From assembly GCA_017557715.1 (NCBI GenBank), contig JAFYYE010000189.1:1-6805 (forward strand): a stretch of 6,805 nucleotides of DNA, given 5' to 3'. The translations under genes were made by a program, and so were the position numbers. The stretch comes from Pseudobutyrivibrio sp. GTDB taxonomy: Bacteria > Bacillota > Clostridia > Lachnospirales > Lachnospiraceae. The notes beneath the pieces are model-generated. The model saw only the letters and a list, made by a program, of their open reading frames with translations, was not told where the DNA came from and did no database searches. Below, piece by piece: positions 1 through 5,472 of this stretch (position 1 is its first letter; each line of letters starts with the position of its first letter).

Positions 1-126
1 AACAGCTTTAACTAAATTATCTGCAACCTGACGGTCATTCTCCGTAGCCTTGACAATAAAATTAGGGCTGATTGCATTGAAAAGTACAATCACCCCTAAC
101 AAAAGGCCAAATACACTTTTTTTCAT
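1..126 (-). CDS. Secreted or surface protein of unknown function, N-terminal fragment
   Basis: Reading leftward from the ATG at 126-124, 42 codons stay open to the window edge, so only the N-terminus is visible. The protein begins MKKSVFGLLLGVIVLF: two lysines followed by a hydrophobic core at about residues 5-19, then a polar stretch. This is a typical Sec signal peptide, and V25-K26-A27 followed by TEN fits signal peptidase I cleavage after residue 27. There is no lipobox cysteine, so a lipoprotein is unlikely. The mature start (TENDRQVADNLVKAV) is polar and matches no family I recognise. The start is backed by an AAAGGG ribosome binding site 8 nt upstream. It lies 146 bp downstream of glyA on the same strand but has its own leader with promoter-like sequence and dyads, so it may be a separate transcription unit. 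The reality of the gene start is fairly sure; the function is unknown. Confidence 0.72.
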   Translation of the reverse strand, partial: MKKSVFGLLLGVIVLFNAISPNFIVKATENDRQVADNLVKAV

Positions 127-134
127 TTATTATT

Positions 135-140
135 CCCTTT
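135..140 (-). promoter_or_regulatory. RBS of the left-edge secreted-protein gene
   Basis: The minus strand reads AAAGGG followed by AATAATAA and then ATG (126-124). The 8-nt spacing is good, and the same AAAGGG core precedes glyA. It supports the ATG at 126 as the start. Confidence 0.65.
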
Positions 141-157
141 CTACCCGTCCCCGGTAG
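141..157 (-). other. Small GC-rich hairpin in the leader of the secreted-protein gene
   Basis: On the minus strand CTACC (157-153) can pair with GGTAG (145-141) around a 7-nt loop, GGGGACG. It sits at once upstream of the AAAGGG ribosome binding site. The surrounding 45 nt are far more GC-rich than the flanking DNA. It could modulate translation of the downstream gene. I cannot match it to a known riboswitch, and it has no U-tract, so it is not a terminator. Confidence 0.3.
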
Positions 158-184
158 CAAGCCTCCCGACCAACTACACTTAAA

Positions 185-218
185 ACGTTAGTATAGTTTC
201 CAGTTATTGTCAATAACT
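185..218 (-). promoter_or_regulatory. Possible promoter/operator region with a 17-nt perfect dyad
   Basis: Positions 202-218 read AGTTATTGTCAATAACT, a perfect inverted repeat with one central base. Its minus strand contains a consensus -35 hexamer, TTGACA (213-208). A TATACT hexamer (195-190) lies downstream, but only 12 bp away, which is too short for a normal sigma-A promoter; at 17 bp the hexamer is only TAACGT. A second, imperfect palindrome (AAAC...GTTT, 198-182) follows. A dyad overlapping a -35 element is a common arrangement for TetR- or MarR-type operators. That is an inference, and the hexamers alone do not prove a promoter. The dyad is not followed by a T-run in either direction. 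Confidence 0.35.
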
Positions 219-272
219 TTAGGGATTTATATAAAAAATTGTGTATTAATTCTCTATTAAGTTTACAACTTA

Positions 273-1538
273 CTACTGCTCAGCACGAAACTCTGCTTCA
301 CCTGGAAGTGGATACTTATCTGTAAGCTCTTTGATAATAGCTCTTGCTTTCTCTACTCCTGCTTCCTGCTCCTTGATTACGATAGCGATTGCCTCTGCAA
401 CCTTATCGAAATCTTCTTCCTTAAGACCACGTGTTGTAGCTGCTGGAGTACCAAGACGAATACCAGAAGTTACAAAAGGTGACTTAGGGTCGTTTGGAAT
501 AGTGTTTTTATTTGCAGTAATGTGAGCGTCATCAAGAAGCTTCTCAACAACCTTTCCAGTAAGCTCAAATGGAGTAAGGTCGATAAGCATAAGATGATTA
601 TCTGTACCACCTGAAACAATCTTGATACCTCTATCCTGCAAGCCCTTGCAAAGAGCCTGAGCGTTCTTTACAATCTGCTGACCATATTCCTTAAATGAAG
701 GCTCCAAAGCTTCCTTGAAGCATACAGCCTTACCTGCAAGTACATGCATAAGTGGACCACCCTGTGTACCTGGGAAAACAGCCTTGTTGAAATTGTACTT
801 TTCATTTGCCTCGGCTGTAGCCATAATCATACCACCTCTAGGACCGCGAAGTGTCTTATGAGTAGTAGTTGTTACAATATCTGCATAAGGGATTGGGCTC
901 TCATGAACACCTGCTGCTACAAGACCAGCAATGTGAGCCATATCCACAAAAAGGACTGCTCCAACCTTGTCACAAATCTCTCTAAATCGCTTGAAATCAA
1001 TCTTACGGCAGTATGCTGATGCACCTGCAATAATCATCTTAGGCTTGCACTCAATAGCAATTCTCTCAACCTCATCATAATCGATAAAGCCTTCATCATT
1101 TACTCCATAAGGAACAATATTGAAATATGTACCAGAGAAGTTTGCTGGTGAACCATGTGTAAGATGTCCGCCGTGATCAAGATTCATTCCCATTACTGTG
1201 TCACCTGGCTGAAGTACTGCAAACTGTACTGCCATATTTGCCTGGGCACCTGAATGAGGCTGAACGTTAACATAATCGCAACCAAAAAGCTCCTTAGCAC
1301 GCTCTCTTGCAAGCTCTTCAACAACGTCAACTTCGCTGCAGCCACCGTAGTAACGCTTTCCTGGATAACCTTCCGCATATTTGTTAGTGAGAACTGAGCC
1401 CATAGCTGACATAACAGCTGTTGATACCCAGTTTTCTGAAGCGATAAGCTCAATGTGCTCAGACTGGCGATTGAATTCCTTAACAATAGCCTCTGCGATT
1501 TCTGGATCTGTGTTTTTGATGTCCTTTAATGTGTACAT
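273..1538 (-). CDS. glyA: Serine hydroxymethyltransferase (GlyA)
   Basis: A cytoplasmic PLP enzyme that interconverts serine plus tetrahydrofolate with glycine plus 5,10-methylene-tetrahydrofolate, the main source of one-carbon units for purine, thymidylate and methionine synthesis. The 421-residue product has normal family length and is full length. Signatures seen: the N-terminal HIELIASEN block (28-36) and YAEGYPGKRYYGG (54-66), the DMAHIAGLVA segment with Asp199 and His202 near the cofactor, TTTTHKTLRGPRGG (223-236) with Lys228 as the PLP Schiff-base lysine, and SGIRLGTPAATTRG (358-371) with the substrate-carboxylate arginine Arg362. No key residue is missing. The ATG at 1538 has an AAAGGG site 6 nt upstream. 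It is the last of three same-strand genes, about 60 bp after the GGDEF/EAL gene, with no convincing promoter in that gap, so co-transcription is likely. Weak AT-rich inverted repeats follow the TAG stop but no canonical terminator. Confidence 0.98.
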   Translation of the reverse strand: MYTLKDIKNTDPEIAEAIVKEFNRQSEHIELIASENWVSTAVMSAMGSVLTNKYAEGYPGKRYYGGCSEVDVVEELARERAKELFGCDYVNVQPHSGAQANMAVQFAVLQPGDTVMGMNLDHGGHLTHGSPANFSGTYFNIVPYGVNDEGFIDYDEVERIAIECKPKMIIAGASAYCRKIDFKRFREICDKVGAVLFVDMAHIAGLVAAGVHESPIPYADIVTTTTHKTLRGPRGGMIMATAEANEKYNFNKAVFPGTQGGPLMHVLAGKAVCFKEALEPSFKEYGQQIVKNAQALCKGLQDRGIKIVSGGTDNHLMLIDLTPFELTGKVVEKLLDDAHITANKNTIPNDPKSPFVTSGIRLGTPAATTRGLKEEDFDKVAEAIAIVIKEQEAGVEKARAIIKELTDKYPLPGEAEFRAEQ

Positions 1539-1544
1539 TACTTT

Positions 1545-1550
1545 CCCTTT
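1545..1550 (-). promoter_or_regulatory. RBS of glyA
   Basis: The minus strand reads AAAGGG, then AAAGTA, then ATG (1538-1536). This 6-nt spacing fixes the glyA start and shows that glyA can initiate on its own rather than depend on coupling to the gene before it. Confidence 0.7.
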
Positions 1551-1574
1551 CTATTGCTTTACTTATTTCTTTAT

Positions 1575-1598
1575 GTGAACCGGAATACCGGCAATCAC
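1575..1598 (-). other. Intercistronic hairpin between the GGDEF/EAL gene and glyA
   Basis: Immediately after the TAG stop of the upstream gene (1601-1599) the minus-strand RNA reads GUGA, UU, GCCGG, loop UAUU, CCGGU, UCAC. The two arms pair as 5 bp (one G-U) plus 4 bp with a two-base bulge. No U-tract follows: the next bases are AUAAAGAAAU. It therefore does not look like an intrinsic terminator. It could be an RNA processing or stability element, or a partial attenuator setting glyA level. The pairing is seen; the role is inference. Confidence 0.4.
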
Positions 1599-4211
1599 CT
1601 AAATGTATTTCTTTCCAAATTCCTCCTTTGAAAGTGGCTTGTCGAAGTAGAAGCCCTGAACAAGGTTAACCTGATAATCTCCAAGCATGTTGATTTGATT
1701 ATCCTCTTCTACACCTCCAACGCACACATCCACATCTACAGAATTTGCAAGCTCCGCTACCGTTTTAACAAACAGCTTTGCAAAAGCATCTCCCTGCATT
1801 TGTGATGTGTATTCCTTATCTATCTTCAGAGTATCTATTGGCAATTTCTTAATATTATTAATTGCAGAACCGTTCGCGCCAAAATTATCCAGCGCTACAC
1901 GGCATCCCAAAGCTCTTGCCGCATCAAGTGCCTTAATAACTCTTGGCATTGCCCCAGGACCAAAATCATCAGCAATTTCCAGTGTAAGATTTCTTGGGTC
2001 GATAGCTGTCTGTTTTAATACCGCATCCAACCTGTCCACGAAATCCTTCTGTACCAACTGAACTGGCGAAATATTAACACTAATTTTATATTCTGGATGT
2101 CCAAAGTCGTTCCAATGCTTGCAAGACTTTGCTGCCTCCAAAAGCACATAATGACCAAGGTCTCCAATAAGGTTCTGGTCTTCTGCTGCCTTTAAAAATC
2201 CTGATGGCATTACAAGTCCACGCTCACTTGAATCCCAGCGAACCAATGCCTCTGCACCACAGCAGTTTGGAACACCATCAACAAATTCCATAATAGGCTG
2301 ATAGAATACTTTAAACTCTCGACAGCCATGGCTTACAGCCTTCTTTAAATCCTCATCAAGCTCTTCTTTTTCTTCAACGATAACTTCTGCCTTGTCATCG
2401 AAGAATTCGAAGCTGTTGTGTCCCTTTTCTTTCGCACCCTTGAGGGCGATTGTAAGGCGAGTCAAAATAGCTGAGGAATCTGATATTTTAGCTGGTGCCC
2501 TCAAAGCCCCCATGCTGATTGTGCAGTTGTATTCCTTGTCATTTAAAACCCAAGGATTTTCAAACAGATTCATTATTCTCTTGATGATAAGATCCAAGTT
2601 CTTAATGTTTTCATGATCAACAAGAACTGCGAACTCATCACCGCCAATTCGATAACACTTTCCTTTTATAGAAGAAATGTCATTAATACTTCTGGCGATA
2701 AAGGCTAACAAATCATCACCCATACGATAACCTAAGCCTTCGTTCATAGTTGTAAAATTATCGATATCGAAAAGAAGTACTGCAAATTCTTTACCAAGCT
2801 TTGTAGCAATGTGATATTCCATTGCAATATCCTTTTCGCATGCCTGTCTGTTATATAAGCCTGTAAGTGTATCAGTCTGGGCCTGCTTTTCAGCCTTCTT
2901 CTGATAGTTTCTAATATCTGTAGTGTCGTAGAAGGTGATTAATCTCACATCTCTTCCATCCACCCATTTGATATCAGCAACTGATAAGTCGTACCACTTT
3001 CCAGAACCGTTAGCAGAATATCCATTAAGCTCGGATAAGTTGTAATTCTTATTGAAAAGCAACTCCTCGATGGCCACTTTATCAATTGGATTATCAAACA
3101 TGCTGCCGAAGGTATCATTCTTATAAAGAATCTGCTTCTTTGGCATATCGATTACTACCACTCCGTAGCCCGAATTCTGTAAAATAGCCTCCAATGCAGA
3201 GTAAGAACCTGCAAGAGAATTGGCTGTAATTTTCTTTATTAAAATAGTATGAAGAATATTCTTAATGTCGTTACTAAAACGAATTTCATCAACACTCCAC
3301 TGTCTTTCCTTATTAACAGAAAGGAAGCACAAATACATGGCTGTTGAATCATTTACATTTAATGGTAAAAGAATAGCGCCTTTTATAGAGTATTTATTAA
3401 AGAAGATGCTAAACGCCTGTGGCAAAGCAGCATCAGATGAAATGGTGTAAGGCTTACCATTCATAAATGGCAAATTCCCGATTGGCACCTTCTGAAAAGC
3501 TGGCGAAAGTTTTTCTTCACCCTCGCTCCACTCTAAAATCATATCTGCACTAAGCCCATCCTCTGACATCTGCAGTAAGGCTGTGTTTGTGCACTCGATG
3601 TATTTACCTGAGAAAGCAAGAATTTCATCTGCCACCTTTGTGAAGGATTCGTCTGACTCCATGAGGCGTAGAATCTCTGTCATTAATTCGTTCTTGATGA
3701 GCTTATTCTCCACTTCCTTTTCCTCGCTCTGAATCTGAGAAAGTCTCTTCTTGAGATGCTCGTTACGAAGAATCTCTGTCACATAGTGTTTTGATAAGTT
3801 TTCCAGTAAGGCAATAGCCTTGTCGAATCGAATTTTGGTGGTAGTTCTAAGAGCATTAGGAAACTCCAATGATGCTGGAGCCATTTCTTTATCCACTGCA
3901 AAGCACAACCATGTGCCTACAATCTCATCCTTTTCTCCTCTAAAAACTACACCTCTGTACATAAAATAATCCTCTGCAGACGCTGGCTCCACAATATTTT
4001 CTGGAGCGCCATCCACAAAGGAATCTACTATTTCTTTTTGCAGACTCTCTTTAAAATTCGAGTCAACAAAATCCTCCTCAGGCTTGGAGCCTGAGAAGGA
4101 TGTAAGCTGTCCATGCTTTCTGCTAACGCAAACCATATAAATGTCGTTTGCTTTGCAGAATGAATCCTGTAGAGACTGCAAATCATCATTATTAAATTCT
4201 AATTCATACAT
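1599..4211 (-). CDS. Cytoplasmic GAF/PAS sensor with GGDEF and EAL domains; likely diguanylate cyclase with a degenerate EAL
   Basis: Start chosen at the ATG 4211-4209, giving 870 residues, because it overlaps the ilvE stop as TAATG; an in-frame ATG at 4232 would add seven residues, and neither start has a strong RBS. No membrane segment is seen. Domains, numbered from the chosen start: a PocR/GAF-like region (about 8-108), a charged coiled coil (133-188), a GAF-like domain (183-328), PAS (341-438), GGDEF (440-603) and EAL (628-870). The cyclase half is intact: DTLTGLYNR, Asp482, Asn490, Asp499 and GGDEF at 523-527, matching known metal and guanine ligands. The RxxD inhibitory site is absent (SIKG instead). 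The EAL half keeps YQPI (637), EAL (654-656), Asn713, Glu745, Asp775, Lys796 and Gln852, but DDFG is DNFG (Asn776) and EGVE is GGVE (Gly832), so both residues tied to the second metal site are changed. I infer net c-di-GMP synthesis, with the EAL domain inactive, weak or a sensor. Domain edges are estimates. Confidence 0.92.
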   Translation of the reverse strand: MYELEFNNDDLQSLQDSFCKANDIYMVCVSRKHGQLTSFSGSKPEEDFVDSNFKESLQKEIVDSFVDGAPENIVEPASAEDYFMYRGVVFRGEKDEIVGTWLCFAVDKEMAPASLEFPNALRTTTKIRFDKAIALLENLSKHYVTEILRNEHLKKRLSQIQSEEKEVENKLIKNELMTEILRLMESDESFTKVADEILAFSGKYIECTNTALLQMSEDGLSADMILEWSEGEEKLSPAFQKVPIGNLPFMNGKPYTISSDAALPQAFSIFFNKYSIKGAILLPLNVNDSTAMYLCFLSVNKERQWSVDEIRFSNDIKNILHTILIKKITANSLAGSYSALEAILQNSGYGVVVIDMPKKQILYKNDTFGSMFDNPIDKVAIEELLFNKNYNLSELNGYSANGSGKWYDLSVADIKWVDGRDVRLITFYDTTDIRNYQKKAEKQAQTDTLTGLYNRQACEKDIAMEYHIATKLGKEFAVLLFDIDNFTTMNEGLGYRMGDDLLAFIARSINDISSIKGKCYRIGGDEFAVLVDHENIKNLDLIIKRIMNLFENPWVLNDKEYNCTISMGALRAPAKISDSSAILTRLTIALKGAKEKGHNSFEFFDDKAEVIVEEKEELDEDLKKAVSHGCREFKVFYQPIMEFVDGVPNCCGAEALVRWDSSERGLVMPSGFLKAAEDQNLIGDLGHYVLLEAAKSCKHWNDFGHPEYKISVNISPVQLVQKDFVDRLDAVLKQTAIDPRNLTLEIADDFGPGAMPRVIKALDAARALGCRVALDNFGANGSAINNIKKLPIDTLKIDKEYTSQMQGDAFAKLFVKTVAELANSVDVDVCVGGVEEDNQINMLGDYQVNLVQGFYFDKPLSKEEFGKKYI

Positions 4212-5275
4212 TATTCTACTAGTTGAGTCCATCCGTAATTATCCGGTAATCTTCCCCACTGAATGCCTGTTAAAGTATCATAAAGCTTCTGTGTAAGCTC
4301 TCCGGTTTTACCTCCATTTATTACAACAACATCATCCTCGTAGCGGAGCTCTCCAACTGGAGAAATAACTGCTGCTGTTCCTGTACCGAAGACCTCTTCA
4401 AGCTTGCCATCGTGACCTGCCTTCATAAGGTCATCAATTGACAGACGCTCTTCTCTAACCTTGTATCCCCAATCTCTAAGAAGATGGATCATAGAATCTC
4501 TTGTGACACCTGGAAGTACAGTACCGACAACTGGTGCTGTCCAGATTTCACCATCAATCTTGAACATGATGTTCATTGTTCCAACTTCTTCAACGTACTT
4601 TCTCTCGTTACCATCGAGCCAAAGCACCTGAGAATAACCAAGCTTCTCTGCCTTTACCTGTCCAGCGATAGAACCAGCGTAGTTTCCACCGCATTTTGTA
4701 AAGCCAGTACCGCCTGCAACTGCTCGGACAAGTTCATTTTCTACTAAAATCTTAACTGGGTCAAGACCTGTAGCATAATATGCTCCAACTGGGCAACAAA
4801 GAATCATAAACTTGTATGACTTTGCCATATGTACACCAAGAGCAGACTCTGTAGCAAACATAAATGGACGGATGTAAAGTGAAGTATCCTTCTGTGTTGG
4901 AACCCAAGCTTCCTCTGTCTTAACAAGAGCTTTTACAGCAGCAACGAAATCCTCAACTGGAAATGCTGGCATGCAAAGTCTCTCATTTGAATTAATCATT
5001 CTCTTTGCATTCATTTCTGGGCGGAAAAGCTGAATCTTTCCATCCTCTCTACGATATGCCTTTAAGCCTTCGAATGTCTCCTGTGCATAGTGAAGAGTCA
5101 TGCAGGCTGGATCCAATTCGATTGGTCCCTCTGGGACGATTCTTGCATCATGCCATCCAATTTCTCTATCCCAATCGCATATGAACATGTAATCTGTCAT
5201 ATACTTTCCAAAACCAAGGTTGTTCCAATCTGGCTTATCTTTTAATTTCTCGCGCTTTTCAAATCTGATTTCCAT
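4211..5275 (-). CDS. ilvE: Branched-chain amino acid aminotransferase (IlvE, fold-type IV)
   Basis: A cytoplasmic PLP enzyme that transfers amino groups between glutamate and the 2-oxo acids of valine, leucine and isoleucine: the last biosynthetic step or the first catabolic one. The 354-residue product resembles the longer BCAT subfamily (class II, shared with eukaryotic BCATs) rather than the ~310-residue E. coli type. Motifs: HYAQETFEGLKAYR (about 62-75), GGTGFTKCGGNYAGS with Lys194 as the PLP lysine, YVEEVGTMN with Glu229 as a cofactor-binding acid, VGTVLPGVTRDS (251-262) and FGTGTAAVISPV (296-307). The ATG at 5275 is chosen because GGAGG lies 6 nt upstream; the in-frame ATG at 5293 would put that site inside the coding region. 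A strong promoter lies upstream and the leader is only about 45 nt, with no room for a T-box or leader peptide. The stop codon overlaps the next start by one base. The function is secure; biosynthetic versus catabolic direction is not shown. Confidence 0.97.
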   Translation of the reverse strand: MEIRFEKREKLKDKPDWNNLGFGKYMTDYMFICDWDREIGWHDARIVPEGPIELDPACMTLHYAQETFEGLKAYRREDGKIQLFRPEMNAKRMINSNERLCMPAFPVEDFVAAVKALVKTEEAWVPTQKDTSLYIRPFMFATESALGVHMAKSYKFMILCCPVGAYYATGLDPVKILVENELVRAVAGGTGFTKCGGNYAGSIAGQVKAEKLGYSQVLWLDGNERKYVEEVGTMNIMFKIDGEIWTAPVVGTVLPGVTRDSMIHLLRDWGYKVREERLSIDDLMKAGHDGKLEEVFGTGTAAVISPVGELRYEDDVVVINGGKTGELTQKLYDTLTGIQWGRLPDNYGWTQLVE

Positions 5276-5281
5276 TTTAAG

Positions 5282-5286
5282 CCTCC
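5282..5286 (-). promoter_or_regulatory. RBS of ilvE (decides its start)
   Basis: The minus strand reads GGAGG, then CTTAAA, then ATG at 5275-5273. This near-perfect Shine-Dalgarno with 6-nt spacing selects the ATG at 5275 over the in-frame ATG at 5293, which lies upstream of it. Confidence 0.9.
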
Positions 5287-5328
5287 ATAACATATTCTAT
5301 TCTTTTCGAAATAATAAACTTGAAATTC

Positions 5329-5357
5329 ATTATCGTACATTTTTTTTGATACGTCAA
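5329..5357 (-). promoter_or_regulatory. Sigma-A-type promoter of the ilvE operon
   Basis: The minus strand has TTGACG (5357-5352), a 17-bp spacer and GATAAT (5334-5329). Each hexamer differs from consensus at one base and the spacing is ideal. Predicted transcription start is near 5322, leaving a leader of about 45 nt. A dyad abuts the -35 element, so a repressor or activator could act here. Confidence 0.82.
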
Positions 5358-5374
5358 CACTTTAGTGTGCTAAA
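5357..5374. promoter_or_regulatory. Overlapping dyads, candidate operator between the divergent promoters
   Basis: Two perfect inverted repeats overlap. ACACT-TT-AGTGT spans 5357-5368, and TTTAG-TGTG-CTAAA spans 5361-5374. The first shares one base with the -35 hexamer of the ilvE promoter. Both lie about 75-90 bp upstream of the predicted start of the divergent gene. Position and symmetry fit a transcription-factor site that could act on one or both genes. It does not match CodY or another motif I know. The symmetry is seen; regulator binding is inference. Confidence 0.42.
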
Positions 5375-5433
5375 TTGGGGTTACTTTTTTACATTTTTTT
5401 CATACTTTTACCGCAAATTGAACTGTCCTTTGA

Positions 5434-5442
5434 TGATATAAT
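5434..5442 (+). promoter_or_regulatory. Extended -10 promoter of the divergent membrane EAL gene
   Basis: The plus strand reads TGATATAAT (5434-5442), a perfect TATAAT with the TGn extension. No good -35 lies at 16-18 bp (TTGAAC at 5418-5423 is only 13 bp away), as is common for extended -10 promoters. T-rich runs at 5384-5410 fall where an UP element would sit. Predicted start is near 5449, giving a leader of about 24 nt. Confidence 0.68.
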
Positions 5443-5461
5443 CCAAATAGGTTTAGATAGT

Positions 5462-5465
5462 GGGG
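5462..5465 (+). promoter_or_regulatory. RBS of the membrane EAL gene
   Basis: GGGG within GTGGGGC lies 7 nt before the ATG at 5473. It is the only purine-rich site near the start. An in-frame stop (TAG, 5458-5460) just upstream rules out an earlier start. Confidence 0.55.
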
Positions 5466-5472
5466 CAAATAT

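Noticed and set aside
141..175. Guanidine (mini-ykkC) or other riboswitch in the GC-rich leader
   Set aside because: The GGGGACGGG segment recalled ACGR-loop hairpins, but only one hairpin is present, the ACGG bases do not form a closed tetraloop, and the leader is too short for larger classes.
203..272. Rho-independent terminator after glyA
   Set aside because: The small AT-rich inverted repeats next to the stop are weak and the T6 run at about 234-239 is not adjacent to a stable stem. The strong palindrome at 202-218 has no T-run.
744..1019. 91-codon plus-strand open frame inside glyA
   Set aside because: It lies antisense within a fully conserved gene, has no RBS, and its translation resembles no protein. 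Other antisense frames in glyA, ilvE and the GGDEF/EAL gene were dropped for the same reason.
4212..4232. Seven-codon N-terminal extension of the GGDEF/EAL protein
   Set aside because: It would overlap ilvE by 22 bp with only a weak GGA site. The TAATG stop-start overlap at 4213-4209 is the more typical arrangement. This is a preference, not proof.
5276..5293. Six-codon N-terminal extension of ilvE from the ATG at 5293
   Set aside because: The GGAGG ribosome binding site lies within this extension and is well spaced only for the ATG at 5275.
5294..5322. T-box or leader-peptide attenuator before ilvE
   Set aside because: The leader from the predicted start is only about 45 nt, with no T-box sequence, terminator hairpin or run of Leu/Val/Ile codons.
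5384..5410. T-runs as terminators
   Set aside because: No GC-rich stem precedes them in either direction, and they lie between two divergent promoters, where an UP-element role for the rightward promoter is more likely.
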